Counted from the stretch's first letter, positions 17,683-27,390 are shown. The stretch: 64,000 bases of DNA from Actinoplanes solisilvae (GCF_003999975.1 NZ_RJAC01000010.1:186001-250000); one strand, 5' to 3'. Numbers and translations are program-made. Notes: generated from the sequence alone by a model not told the origin.

Positions 17683-19014
17683 TCAGGGCGTACGGGAAAG
17701 GGGTGGCAAACCTGGGCGGTCGAGCCAGGCGGTGAAGAGCTCGTCCAAGGGCTCGGTCGTGAAGCGCTGGGCGTGGGCGCGGAACTGCTCGGTCGTCACC
17801 GTGCTGTGGCGGTGTTCGGCGACCCAGGAGCGCAGCAACGCGAAGAACGGCTCGTCGCCGATGCGGCCGCGCAGCGCGTGCAGGGTCAGGGCACCACGCT
17901 TGTAGACCAGCGGGTCGAAGAGGCGGGCCACGCCGGGGTTGGCGATCGTGATCGTCGCCGGGTGCCCGGCCACCCAGATGCGCCAGCGGGCCGCGAGCGT
18001 GTCGGCCGACGGGCCGCCCGAGGCCGCCGACCACAGCCACTCGGCGTACGTGGCGAAGCCTTCGTTGAGCCAGATGTGGCGCCAGTCCTTGACCGTCAGG
18101 CTGTTGCCGAACCACTGGTGGGCGAGCTCGTGCGCGACGAGGCGCTCGTGGGTGCGGCGGCCGTCGAGGTGGTTGCGGCCGAAGACGGCCATGCCCTGCG
18201 CCTCGACCGGGTCGTCCAGGTCGTCGTCGGTGACCACCACGACGTACTCGCTGAAGGGGTAGGGCCCGAACAGCCGCTCGAGGGTCGCCATGATCTGGTC
18301 GTGGCGACCGAAGTCGTGCTGGAAGACCGTGCGCAGCCGGGGCGGGATCGCGGCCCGCTGCGGCACCGCGGCGCCGGAGGCCAGCGGCACCAGCTCGTAC
18401 CGTCCGATCTGGACGCTCATCAGGTAGGGCGAGGTCGGCTCGTTGCGCTCGTAGACCCAGGTCGTGGTGCCCGCCCCGCGCCGCCGCGAGACGAGGTCAC
18501 CGGTGACCACCACGGTGTACGGCGTCGCGGTCGTGACCTTGACCAGGAAGGTGGCCTTGCCGTCGGGCCGGTCGTCGCACGGGAACCACGACGGCGCCCC
18601 GTTCGGCTGGCTCGCGACCAGTACGCCGTCGGTCAGCTCGTCCCACCCGATGTCGCCCCACCGGCCCGAGATCGGGACGGGCGTGCCGGCGTACCGGATC
18701 TCGATCTTGAAGGTGGCGCCGTAGCCGATCGACCGTTCCGGCTTGACGCGCAGTTTGCCCGTGCGGTGGTCGTACTTCGCCGGGCGGCCGTCGACCTTGA
18801 CGTCGGCGACCCGGAAGCGGCCGAGGTCGAGACTGAAGCGGGACAGCGCCTGGCTCGCGCGCGCCGTGATGACCGCCTTGCCGCCGATCCGGTTCGACAC
18901 GATGCGGTAGTCGAGGTCGAGATCGTAGTGCAGCACACGGTAGCCACCGTTGCCGTGGTCGGGCAGGTAGGGATCGGTGGAGTGGTCGGCGCCGGGGGTG
19001 GCGACCGGGGTCAT
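17683..19014 (-). CDS. M1-family zinc metallopeptidase
   Basis: The 443-residue protein has the gluzincin signature HELAHQWFG (H295, H299) and NEGFATYAE (E318 as third ligand). The exopeptidase GAMEN loop is replaced by EAQGMAVFG near 271-279. It ends soon after the catalytic domain, so it is a short form lacking the large C-terminal domain of aminopeptidase N, and no signal peptide is visible. Its ATG overlaps the TGA of the Pls-type synthetase gene (ATGA). Such coupling suggests the peptidase trims or hydrolyses the synthetase product or a precursor; that role is inference. Confidence 0.9.
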   Translation of the reverse strand: MTPVATPGADHSTDPYLPDHGNGGYRVLHYDLDLDYRIVSNRIGGKAVITARASQALSRFSLDLGRFRVADVKVDGRPAKYDHRTGKLRVKPERSIGYGATFKIEIRYAGTPVPISGRWGDIGWDELTDGVLVASQPNGAPSWFPCDDRPDGKATFLVKVTTATPYTVVVTGDLVSRRRGAGTTTWVYERNEPTSPYLMSVQIGRYELVPLASGAAVPQRAAIPPRLRTVFQHDFGRHDQIMATLERLFGPYPFSEYVVVVTDDDLDDPVEAQGMAVFGRNHLDGRRTHERLVAHELAHQWFGNSLTVKDWRHIWLNEGFATYAEWLWSAASGGPSADTLAARWRIWVAGHPATITIANPGVARLFDPLVYKRGALTLHALRGRIGDEPFFALLRSWVAEHRHSTVTTEQFRAHAQRFTTEPLDELFTAWLDRPGLPPLSRTP

Positions 19015-22000
19015 GTCCAGTTCGCGATCGGGTTACCCCGCCACCGGCTGTCCTCGGGCACGGCGTCGCCGCGCGTCACCAACGAGCCGGGGCCGACAGT
19101 CGTGCGCGCGCCGATGCTCGCGCCGGGCAGCACGATGCCGTGGGGGCCGAGCGTCGCGCCCGCGCCCAGGGCAACCTCATCCATGGCCATAATTCGATCA
19201 TGGAACAGGTGGGTCTGCACCACGCACCCCCGGTTGACCGTGGCGCCGGCCCCGAGGCGAACGAGGTCGTACTCGGGGAGCCAGAAGGTCTCCAGCCATG
19301 CACCGCGGCCGATTTTCGCACCCAGCGTCCGCAACCACACGTTGAGCAACGGCGTGCCGGTCGCGAATCGGAACAGCCACGGCGCGCCGAGCACCTCGAC
19401 GAACGTGTCGGCGAGCTCGTTGCGCCACACGAACGACGTCCACAGGGCCTTCTCGGTGACCTTGAACCGGCCCACGAGCAGCCACTTCGCGGCGGTCGCG
19501 AGCAGCGCGCCGGAGATCATCGCGGCGAACAGCACCGGGCCGGCGGCGACCGCGGCCGCCCACGCACCGAAGCTCTGCCACACCGCGGTGAGCCCGGCCA
19601 GCACCAGCACCGCGAGGGCGCCGGCGACCATCACCGGGACGATGCGGCACAGCTCGATCGCGGCGCGGAACAGCTTGAGGCGTAGCGGCGGGTCGTAGGT
19701 GAGGCTCGAGTCGCCGGCCTCGACCGTGCGGCGCAGCGGCATCGGCGGGGCGCCCAGCCACGACGAGCCCTTCTTGGCCTTGCGCGGCGCCGACGAGAGC
19801 ACACCGACCAGGCCACGCTTGGGCACCGAACGTCCGGGCGCGGCGATGCCGGAGTTGCCGAGGAACGCCTGCTTGCCGATACGGGCCGGGGCCACGCGTA
19901 GCCAGCCGTGGCTCAGCTCGTAGGTGGCGACCATGGTGTCGTCGGCGAGGAAAGCCCCGTCGTCGACCGTGGTCATCTTGGGCAGCGCGAGCACCGTCGA
20001 CACCTCGGCGTTGCGGCCGATCTTGGCGCCGAGCAGCCGCAGCCACACCGGGGTGAACAGGCTCGCGTACATCGGGAACAGCGCGATGCGGGCCATCCCC
20101 ATGAGCCGCTCGGTCGTCCACACCTGCCAGGCCACCCTTCCCCGTACGGGGTGGAAGCCCTCGCGCAGGCCCAGGCTGAGCGTCCGCACGGCGACGAGCA
20201 CGATCAGGGCGTACGTGATGAAGTAGGCGACGGCCGCCGCGGGCACGACGAGAAGCGCGGCCCCGAGAGCCGGGTCGTCGGCGACCGCCCAGCCCACGAG
20301 TGCGAGCCCGGGCAGCGCGGCCACGACCGGCGCCAGCCCGAGAAGCTGAGCGGTGAGGCTGTAGACAGCTACCCAGATCCACGACTTGGGCTCGGGGCGC
20401 TGGGCGGGCCACGGTGTGTCGTTCTTGGCGGCGGCCGGCGCGGCCGGTGAGCCGGCCCATCGCTTGTTCGCGGGCACGGCGCCCGAGACAGTCGAGCCCG
20501 CGTCGATCTGCGCGCCCTTGCCGACGCGGGCACCGGGCATGAGGGTGCTGCGCGAGCCGACCCGGGCGCCGGCGCCGACCCGCACCCGGCCGACCCGCAC
20601 GACGTCGCCGTCGACCCAGTGGCCGGACAGGTCGACCTCGGGCTCGATCGCCGCGCCGCGGCCCAGCTTGAGCAGGCCGGTGACCGGCGGGGCGGAGTGC
20701 AGGTCGGCGTCGCGGCTGATCTTCGCGCCGAGCAGCTTGGCGTAGGTGAGCATCAGGCCGGCCCCGGCCACGGCAGTGGCGCCGGACAGTTCAGCGAGCC
20801 GCTCGGCCGCCCAGAGCCGCAGGTGCACCCGGCCGCCGCGCGGGTAGTTGCCCGGGCCGACGCCGCGCAGCAACAGGCGGGCGCCGCCGGCCGCGATGGC
20901 GATGCGGCCGACCGGGCTGAACAGCACGACCCAGCTCGCGGCGATCCACCACCAGGAGACGTGCGGCGCCCACGGGGCGAGAAGGTTGCTCAGGGTCGCG
21001 AGGACGGTCAGCCAGCGCAGGCCGACGAGCGCGAGGATCGGCAGGATCAACAGCGCCTGGACGAGACCGGCGCGGCGGGGCGTGGGGCGCACGTCACGGC
21101 GTACGGTCTCGGTCGCCACCAGGGCGTCGAGCACCGCGGCCATCTGGGACAGGCGCGGGTGCTGGTAGACGTCGGCCACCGACACCTGCGGGTGCCGCCG
21201 CCGGATCCAGGCCACGAGCTGAGCACCGGTGAGGCTGCTGCCGCCGCTGCTGAAGAAGTCGGCGTCGGCGTCGGTCGGCCGTACGCCCAGGATCTCCTCC
21301 CAGCCCTCGGCGAGCCACGACTCGGTCGCGGTCAGCCGGGCGTCGCCGGTGCCGGTGGTGGCCAGGGGCCAGGGCAGGGCGGCCCGGTCGACCTTGCCCG
21401 ACGTGCGGGTGGGCAGGTCGTCGATCACGGCCAGCAGCGGCACCAACGCGGCCGGGAGCTGCTCGCGGATGCGCTCGGTGGCGCCGGCCAGATCAAAGCC
21501 CTCGCGGGGCACCAGGTAGCCGACCAGGAGCTGGTTGCCCGAGGTCGTGCGCTTGATCGCGGCGGCCGCGCCGGCCACCCCGGGCAGCGCCTGCAGGGCC
21601 GCGTCGACCTCGCCCAGCTCGATGCGGCGGCCGCCGAGCTTGACCTGCTCGTCACCGCGGCCCAGAAAGAGCAGGCCCTCGGGTTCGGCGCGCACCATGT
21701 CGCCGCTGCGGTAGGCGCGGGCCCAGTCGACCGAGGGCAGCGGAGCGAACTTCGCGGCGTCCTTCTCGGCGTCGAGGTAGCGGGCCAGGCCGACCCCGCC
21801 GATGACCAGCTCACCGGTCTCACCCATGGCGACCGGGAAGCCGGCCGGGTCGACGACGGCGAGCTCCCACCCGGCCAGAGGCAAGCCGATGCGTACGGGT
21901 CCCTCGCCGGTCAGACGGGCGGCGCTGGCCACCACGGTCGCCTCGGTCGGGCCGTACGTGTTCCAGACCTCGCGGCCCTCGACGGCCAGGCGCTCGACCA

Positions 22001-22877
22001 GCTCGGGCGGGCACGCCTCGCCACCGAAGATCAGCAGACGGACGTCGTCGAGCGCCTCGACCGGCCAGAGGGCGGCCAGGGTCGGCACGGTGGAGACGAC
22101 GGTGATGCGCTGCTCGGCCAGCCACGGCCCGAGGTCGACGCCGCTGCGTACGAGCGAGCGGGCGGCCGGCACGAGGGTCGCGCCGTGCCGCCAGGCCAGC
22201 CACATCTCCTCGCAGGACGCGTCGAAGGCGACCGACAGCCCGGCGAGCACGCGGTCGTGCGGGCCGATCGGCTCGGCGTCGTCGTCGGCCAGGAAGAGCT
22301 GGGCCTCGGCGTCGACGAACGCGGCGGCGGCGCCGTGGGTGACGGCCACGCCCTTCGGGGTGCCGGTCGAGCCGGAGGTGAAGATGATCCAGGCGTCGTC
22401 GGCCGGTTCGGGACGTTCGGTGCGACCCTCGGGCGTACGCCGCATCGTCAGGCTGAGGTTGTCGCCGAGGACGGCGCTGACGTCGGCCTCTTTCCAGACC
22501 AGCTCGGCGCGCTCGTCGGGGTCGTCGGCGTCGACCGGCACGTAGGCCGCGCCGGCCGCGAGGACGCCGAGGATCGCCAGGTAGAGCTCGGCGGTGCCGG
22601 ACGAGACGCGGATGCCGACCCGGTCACCGACGCCGATACCCTGCTCGTGCAGCATGGCCTTCAGCGTGACGAGGGCGTCGGCGAGCTCGCGGTAGGTGAG
22701 TTTGGTGCCACCGGCGTCGATCGCGGCCGCGCCCGGATAGGCCTGCACGGTGGCGTCGATGATGTCGACGAGGGTGCGGCGCAGCGGGGCGGAACGGGAG
22801 TGGAACAGGGCCGGAGCTTCCGGCGCGGCGGTGAATTCGGGAAGGTCGATCAGGTTCAGATCAGTCGTCACGGTCAC
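19011..22877 (-). CDS. Pls/PosA-type nonribosomal peptide synthetase with membrane acyltransferase-like tail
   Basis: The 1288-residue protein has an adenylation domain (core motifs FTSGSTGTPKG, NTYGPTEATV, YRSGDMVRAE, TSGKVDRAALP), a carrier domain with GGSSLTGAQ (the Ser for phosphopantetheine), and a long C-terminal part with about six membrane segments and three left-handed hexapeptide-repeat blocks such as ISRDADLHSA and IGRNAEVSTV. This is the architecture of epsilon-poly-lysine synthetase-like enzymes, which link one amino acid iteratively without a condensation domain. The A4 phrase FDASCEEMWLAW is typical of the group. GTG 22877 follows GGTGGAG and is my start; the upstream extension has no homology. 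The amino acid substrate cannot be read with confidence. Confidence 0.9.
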   Translation of the reverse strand: MTVTTDLNLIDLPEFTAAPEAPALFHSRSAPLRRTLVDIIDATVQAYPGAAAIDAGGTKLTYRELADALVTLKAMLHEQGIGVGDRVGIRVSSGTAELYLAILGVLAAGAAYVPVDADDPDERAELVWKEADVSAVLGDNLSLTMRRTPEGRTERPEPADDAWIIFTSGSTGTPKGVAVTHGAAAAFVDAEAQLFLADDDAEPIGPHDRVLAGLSVAFDASCEEMWLAWRHGATLVPAARSLVRSGVDLGPWLAEQRITVVSTVPTLAALWPVEALDDVRLLIFGGEACPPELVERLAVEGREVWNTYGPTEATVVASAARLTGEGPVRIGLPLAGWELAVVDPAGFPVAMGETGELVIGGVGLARYLDAEKDAAKFAPLPSVDWARAYRSGDMVRAEPEGLLFLGRGDEQVKLGGRRIELGEVDAALQALPGVAGAAAAIKRTTSGNQLLVGYLVPREGFDLAGATERIREQLPAALVPLLAVIDDLPTRTSGKVDRAALPWPLATTGTGDARLTATESWLAEGWEEILGVRPTDADADFFSSGGSSLTGAQLVAWIRRRHPQVSVADVYQHPRLSQMAAVLDALVATETVRRDVRPTPRRAGLVQALLILPILALVGLRWLTVLATLSNLLAPWAPHVSWWWIAASWVVLFSPVGRIAIAAGGARLLLRGVGPGNYPRGGRVHLRLWAAERLAELSGATAVAGAGLMLTYAKLLGAKISRDADLHSAPPVTGLLKLGRGAAIEPEVDLSGHWVDGDVVRVGRVRVGAGARVGSRSTLMPGARVGKGAQIDAGSTVSGAVPANKRWAGSPAAPAAAKNDTPWPAQRPEPKSWIWVAVYSLTAQLLGLAPVVAALPGLALVGWAVADDPALGAALLVVPAAAVAYFITYALIVLVAVRTLSLGLREGFHPVRGRVAWQVWTTERLMGMARIALFPMYASLFTPVWLRLLGAKIGRNAEVSTVLALPKMTTVDDGAFLADDTMVATYELSHGWLRVAPARIGKQAFLGNSGIAAPGRSVPKRGLVGVLSSAPRKAKKGSSWLGAPPMPLRRTVEAGDSSLTYDPPLRLKLFRAAIELCRIVPVMVAGALAVLVLAGLTAVWQSFGAWAAAVAAGPVLFAAMISGALLATAAKWLLVGRFKVTEKALWTSFVWRNELADTFVEVLGAPWLFRFATGTPLLNVWLRTLGAKIGRGAWLETFWLPEYDLVRLGAGATVNRGCVVQTHLFHDRIMAMDEVALGAGATLGPHGIVLPGASIGARTTVGPGSLVTRGDAVPEDSRWRGNPIANWT

Positions 22878-23017
22878 CGCGCGAGCTCCACCTTTACAAC
22901 TCGGGTCAACATCGGCCGGGCGCACGGCGTTCAGCCGCGCGGGGCCAACGTTCAAGGTTACGGGCGAAAAACGGCGGCGACTGCTATACGTGGCGACAGA
23001 CACACTTTCAGCGATGC

Positions 23018-23046
23018 TTGACCGGATGGCCGAGGATGGGACTACT
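23018..23046 (+). promoter_or_regulatory. Possible promoter of the lipoprotein gene
   Basis: TTGACC (23018-23023) and ACTACT (23041-23046) are separated by 17 bases, about 50 bases before the ATG at 23096. The -35 is near consensus and the -10 is weak. Confidence 0.35.
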
Positions 23047-23095
23047 GCCGGGCCCGTTCAGCGGGTCCAGCGCCTTGGGGAAGGGACGACGACGC

Positions 23096-23548
23096 ATGAT
23101 CGGGAGGCGGATCGCCACCCTGGTGGCCACGCTGCTCGCCATTCCCGCCGTGGGCGCCTGCGGCAGCCCGGCCACCGACGCGCGGCGCAGCGAGCGGGCC
23201 GCGATCGCCCCGGCCCCCGCCGCCGCGACCTCGGCTGTTCGCGGCTCCACCCGCGCGGTCGCCGCCGCTTCCGTCCGGAATGTCCCGGCCGCCTTCCCGT
23301 TGCCGCCCGGCAGCCGGGTGACTGATCTGTCCGACCGGGCATCCGGTGCCTCGTTCACGCTGACCGCGCCCGACCCGCAGACGGTGGTGGACTTCTACCG
23401 CCGTCAGCTTCCGCTCGGGGCCTTCACCGTCGTCGCCGACCGGGTCGACCAGGGCGCGACCAGCCTGTCGTTCCGCGACGCCGAGGGCTGGGCCGGCGCG
23501 ATCTTCGCCACCGCCCGCCGGGTGACCGTCGCCGTCAAGCGCGCCTGA
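23096..23548 (+). CDS. Small secreted lipoprotein, function unknown
   Basis: The 150-residue product has a signal sequence ending in the lipobox VGAC (C22), an Ala/Arg-rich linker, and a C-terminal domain of about 75 residues (FPLPPGSRVTDL, VVDFYRRQLPLGAF). The DFYRRQLP pattern is common in actinobacterial lipoproteins of unknown role. I start at ATG 23096, after GGGGAAGGG, because the signal peptide begins there. It stands alone, divergent from the Pls-type synthetase. Confidence 0.75.
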   Translation: MIGRRIATLVATLLAIPAVGACGSPATDARRSERAAIAPAPAAATSAVRGSTRAVAAASVRNVPAAFPLPPGSRVTDLSDRASGASFTLTAPDPQTVVDFYRRQLPLGAFTVVADRVDQGATSLSFRDAEGWAGAIFATARRVTVAVKRA

Positions 23549-23587
23549 CGGCGGGCTGGCCCCGGTTCTCCGAGGGCCTCGCGCTTC

Positions 23588-23672
23588 CCATACCGCCTGC
23601 GCGCCCTGACCGCCGCGCCGCCATACCGCCCGCGCGCCCTGACCCCCGCCGCCATACCGCCTGCACCGCCCG
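23588..23672. repeat. Tandem repeat, about 33 bp, 2.6 copies, intergenic
   Basis: Three copies start with CCATACCGCCYGC at 23588, 23621 and 23652 (periods 33 and 31), followed by GCGCCCTGACC in the first two. They fill the gap between the convergent lipoprotein and LuxR genes. No transcription terminator with a T-run is evident there. Confidence 0.75.
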
Positions 23673-23675
23673 CGG

Positions 23676-26384
23676 TCAGCGCCTCCCGCCGACCAGCTCG
23701 CCCACTTCCGTACGCGAAGAAACGCCCAATTTGCGGAGAATGTTCGACACGTGGACGGCGGCCGTCTTCGGCGAGATGTAGAGGCGGCGGGCAAGCTCGG
23801 CGTTGGTCAGCCCTTCGCTGATCAGGAGGGCCACCTCGCGCTCCCGCGGTGTCAGCGCGGCCGAGCCCGTGACGGCTGGCGGCGCGTCGACGGGGGCCAA
23901 TCCCAACAACGCCCTGACCTGCGCGAGCTGAGCCACCCGCCAGCCGCTCCACTTCTCGAGCAAAGGCGTGGCCGCTTCGACCTGGGCGGCCGCCTCAGCC
24001 CGCCGGTCGGCCGCGAGCAGGCAGCGGGCCGCGCCGAGCCGCACGGTGGCCCGGGTCGCCGGCCCCAGAATGCCGGCCTCGGTGATCGACAGATAGCCGG
24101 CCAGCGCCTCGGCGTGACGCCCGCGCGCCTCGGCGAGCTGGGCGTCGACCAGGGTGCGATAGGCGTCCCAGACGTCGTGGTCGAGCAGCTTGACGGCCAT
24201 CTCGTCGAGCCGCGCGACCGGCAGCCCGCCCTCGATCGCGGCCGAGATGAGGTCGTGGGCCTGCTCCCCGCTGCGCCACGGCTGACTCATCAGAGCTTCG
24301 AGGAACTCGTCCAGAGCCGCCTCGGCCCGGGGCCGGTCACCGCGGCGGCAGGCCAGGTGGAACACCAGGCCCGGAATTGTCATCGGCGGGAGGTCGGCGA
24401 CGGCGGCCAGATCCGCGATCACTTCCTCGACCCGGTCGAGCTCGCCGGCTTCCAGCAGGAGCCCGGCCAGGAACGTACCGTGGAAGTCGTTCCAACGACC
24501 CCGCCGCAGGAAGCCGCGGTCGCGTTCCCGCCCGGTCTCGAGCGCCGCGATCGCGCCCCGCAGATCACCGGCCAGCGTCGCGACCCGGGCCCGGCCGTTG
24601 TAGTAGCTCGCCACCGCGAGCGACTCGAAACCGGCCCGCTCGGCGTCGACCCGCATGCGTTCCAGGGTCTCGGTGTGCTCGGCCGGCGAGGCCGGCGGCT
24701 CGCCCTGCACCAGCATGTTGAGGGCACGGGCGGCCAGCACCCACTCCCCCGCCTTCTCGGCGTCGTCGACCAGGGCGGACAGGATCTCCCGCCCCTCGGC
24801 GGCGGTCTGCGGGCGTTCGGCGTACGTGGATCCCTTCTCGAGCAGGGCGTGCAGGCGGATCGACGGCAGGTCGAACTCGTCGGCCAGGGCCAGCGCCCGA
24901 TCGCACCAGAGCAGGGCGGTGTCGAACTCGTCGCGCAGGTAGCACGACTGCGCGATCGCGGTCATCGCCCGCGCCTGGTCGGCGCCGGGTGGCAGCTGCG
25001 CGATCAGGGTCTCGATGTGCCGGGTCAGGTTCCGCATCTCGTCGGTCTCGCGCGACTCCCACGCGATGCGGACCAGCAGGTAGAGCGAAGCGGCCCGGTC
25101 GGTCGGGTTGGCGGCCAGGTCACGCCAGCGGCGGCCGTAGCGCAGGGCGTCGTCGAGCAGCCCGGCCAGCCACGCGGCTCGGGCCGCCCCGGCGAGCAGG
25201 TCGGCGTCGTCGGGCACCTCGTCGAGCCCGGTCTCGGCGAGCTGCAGGGCCTGATAGGCCGAGCCGATGGACAGGTAGAGCGCGGTGCCACGGCGGGCCG
25301 CCTCGACCATGTCGTCGTAGCGGCCGGCGCCGCGCGCGTGGTGGGCCACCATCGCCGGGTCGGAGCCGCCGGCCCGCAGCAGCACCTCGAGCGCGGCCTC
25401 GTGCAGCCGGCGGCGCTGCCGGCCGAGCAACTGGTCACCGATCGCCTCGCGCACCAGCGCGTGCCGGAACGCGAACTCGTCCTCGCCCGACTCGACCAGC
25501 ACACCCCGCGTGACCAGGTCGCGCAGCACGGTGATCAGCTCGTCCTCGCCCGCGCCGGTGACGTCGGCGAGCAGGTCGAACGGGATGCGGTGGCCGAGCA
25601 CGGTGGCCGCCTCGACGATGCGGTGGCTGAGCGGGTCGAGGTCTTCGACCTGGCGGCGCAGCACGTCGGCCAGGCTCCACGGCAGCGGCTGCTCGACGAG
25701 TTCCTCGACGCCGTAGCCGGGCAAGGCCCGCAGCAGCTCCTCGAGGAAGAACGGATTACCGCCCGTACGGTGGTGCAGCGCGGTCGCCGCCCGAAGCGGG
25801 GCCGGGGCTCCGGTGGCCGCGGCCAGCATGGCCGCGGTCTGCGACGGGGTCAGGCGTTGCAGCCGTACGTGGGTGACAGCGTGCCGTCGTTCCGTGCGCG
25901 CGAGCAGGCCCGCGACCGGCTGGCGACGGGTCACCTCGTCGGGCCGGTAGGTGCCGACCAGAAGCCGCGGGCCGTGCTGGTCGGCGATCCGCTCGAACAG
26001 GGCCGCGCTCTCGGAGTCGGCCCAGTGCAGGTCTTCGAAGACGATGACCGCCGGGGCGTCGCCGATCAGGTCGGACAGCACGGCCAACCCCGTGTGCAGC
26101 CGCTCGACCGGACTGCGGGCCGGGTCGGCCAGCGCGGCCAGCTTTTCCTCGTCGACCCCGGGCCGGCCGTCGATGGCGTCGAGGAGCACCTCGTACGGGC
26201 GGGAAAGGGAATTGGGCTCGGCGTGACCGACCAGCACAACAGTGTCGGCCGAGACGGTGGCCAGTAGTTCCTGCACCAGCCGGGTCTTGCCGATGCCGGG
26301 TTCCCCCGCGACGATCGCGACCGCCGGTTCACGCGACGAAGCGAGCCGCGCCAGACGGCGCAGCTCGCTCTCCCGCCCGATCAT
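23676..26384 (-). CDS. LuxR-family regulator of the LAL class (AAA ATPase + HTH)
   Basis: The 902-residue protein begins MIGRESELRRLARL, the usual LAL lead, then Walker A GEPGIGKTR and Walker B VIVFEDLHWAD. A long TPR-like helical middle is followed by a LuxR HTH at the C-terminus (LTPREREVALLISEGLTNAE and KTAAVHVSNILRKLG). Such proteins are ATP-dependent activators of catabolic or secondary metabolite genes. I start at ATG 26384 because it overlaps the TGA of the upstream 67-codon gene as TGATG; an in-frame GTG at 26417 would lie inside that gene. Target unknown. Confidence 0.88.
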   Translation of the reverse strand: MIGRESELRRLARLASSREPAVAIVAGEPGIGKTRLVQELLATVSADTVVLVGHAEPNSLSRPYEVLLDAIDGRPGVDEEKLAALADPARSPVERLHTGLAVLSDLIGDAPAVIVFEDLHWADSESAALFERIADQHGPRLLVGTYRPDEVTRRQPVAGLLARTERRHAVTHVRLQRLTPSQTAAMLAAATGAPAPLRAATALHHRTGGNPFFLEELLRALPGYGVEELVEQPLPWSLADVLRRQVEDLDPLSHRIVEAATVLGHRIPFDLLADVTGAGEDELITVLRDLVTRGVLVESGEDEFAFRHALVREAIGDQLLGRQRRRLHEAALEVLLRAGGSDPAMVAHHARGAGRYDDMVEAARRGTALYLSIGSAYQALQLAETGLDEVPDDADLLAGAARAAWLAGLLDDALRYGRRWRDLAANPTDRAASLYLLVRIAWESRETDEMRNLTRHIETLIAQLPPGADQARAMTAIAQSCYLRDEFDTALLWCDRALALADEFDLPSIRLHALLEKGSTYAERPQTAAEGREILSALVDDAEKAGEWVLAARALNMLVQGEPPASPAEHTETLERMRVDAERAGFESLAVASYYNGRARVATLAGDLRGAIAALETGRERDRGFLRRGRWNDFHGTFLAGLLLEAGELDRVEEVIADLAAVADLPPMTIPGLVFHLACRRGDRPRAEAALDEFLEALMSQPWRSGEQAHDLISAAIEGGLPVARLDEMAVKLLDHDVWDAYRTLVDAQLAEARGRHAEALAGYLSITEAGILGPATRATVRLGAARCLLAADRRAEAAAQVEAATPLLEKWSGWRVAQLAQVRALLGLAPVDAPPAVTGSAALTPREREVALLISEGLTNAELARRLYISPKTAAVHVSNILRKLGVSSRTEVGELVGGRR

Positions 26385-26587
26385 CACCGGGCTGGCACCG
26401 CCACGGAGGGGTCGCACGACGCCAGGGTACCGGCGGGCTGTCCGCGCACCACCGAGGCTTTCCGTGCCTTACGTCCCCACCGCGCCTCGCGCGCCCGGGC
26501 CAGCAGCCGCGACTGCTCAGCCTCGGCGATCATCTCCCGCTGCCGCTCGTACGCGAGGTTCAGCATCAGATCCGAGTGCACCAACAT
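26384..26587 (-). CDS. Small basic helical protein (67 aa), coupled to LAL regulator
   Basis: ATG 26587 is preceded by GGGAGG six bases upstream, one of the best ribosome sites in the window. The product MLVHSDLMLNLAYERQREMI continues as a charged helix (EAEQSRLLARAREARWGRK), with no membrane segment or signal peptide. Short Gln/Arg/Glu helices of this kind are frequent in actinobacteria and uncharacterised. The TGA overlaps the LAL ATG (TGATG), so it could be a partner of the regulator or mainly a translational leader. Confidence 0.7.
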   Translation of the reverse strand: MLVHSDLMLNLAYERQREMIAEAEQSRLLARAREARWGRKARKASVVRGQPAGTLASCDPSVAVPAR

Positions 26588-26763
26588 TTTCTGCCTCCCA
26601 GGCCGTTTCTTCGATGACTCAATCTTCGGCCGTGGGAGACGCCGTCACATCGGGAGCGCTTACCTATCTTCGCAGGTCAGGGCGATCTAGGAGGTGCCTA
26701 GGGAGGGCCTAGGTATACCTACGAGGGCATCGTCCAGTGGTGATCGATTGCTATCGTCCGGGC

Positions 26764-27390
26764 ATGTCGTTCGAGTCCGGTCAGATCGTGTTGCGCAGGT
26801 ACGTCCGAGGCTCGCACTACACATTCGTCAAGCCGATGCGGGTGGTCCGCGACGACGAAGCCGGGCTGCTGCTGTGGATGCCGGTCGGCACCGAGTTCGC
26901 CGACCTGGTCGACACGGACGGCCGCACGCTGCACGACGTGCCGTTCGGCGAACTGCGCGACCCTCGTCTGACCCGGCACATCTGGCGGGAGCACGACATT
27001 CTGGTGCTGATGCCGCCCGGCGCGGCCCACTCGATCTGGTGGTTCTTCAAGCAGGGCGCGTTTGTCGGCTGGTACGTCAACCTCGAGACGCCGGCCGCCC
27101 CGCACGAGGAGGGCGCCGACACATCCGACCAGGTGCTGGACGTCTGGATCGAACCGGACGGCCGGTGGGAGTGGAAGGACGAGGACGAGCTCGAATCCCG
27201 CATCGGACAGCCGCTCTACTTCGACCGGGCCGGGGCCGCCGCGATCCGCGCCGAGGGGGAACGCCTGATCAAGCTGGCCGAGGCGGGCGCGTTCCCCTTC
27301 GACGGGACCCATGTCGACTTCCGGCCCGACCCGGCGTGGTCACCGCTGGGCCTGCCGGCCGGGTGGGACCGGCCCTACGCCCCGGGGTAG
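26764..27390 (+). CDS. DUF402 domain protein
   Basis: The 208-residue product contains the DUF402 fold: a central VGWYVNLETP segment followed by DQVLDVWIEPDGRWEWKDEDEL, the acidic metal/phosphate-binding pattern of this family. Some DUF402 proteins are nucleoside di- or triphosphate phosphatases or RNA-associated, but this member's role is not established. I start at ATG 26764: TATCGT ends seven bases earlier and no Shine-Dalgarno exists, consistent with a leaderless transcript. The 3' end overlaps the convergent manA-like gene by 16 bases. Confidence 0.8.
   Translation: MSFESGQIVLRRYVRGSHYTFVKPMRVVRDDEAGLLLWMPVGTEFADLVDTDGRTLHDVPFGELRDPRLTRHIWREHDILVLMPPGAAHSIWWFFKQGAFVGWYVNLETPAAPHEEGADTSDQVLDVWIEPDGRWEWKDEDELESRIGQPLYFDRAGAAAIRAEGERLIKLAEAGAFPFDGTHVDFRPDPAWSPLGLPAGWDRPYAPG

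Noticed and set aside
17683..19014. Inactive M1 peptidase because the GAMEN loop is missing
   Set aside because: All zinc ligands and the catalytic Glu are present, and the loop position has a plausible substitute (EAQGMAVFG); loss of activity cannot be claimed.
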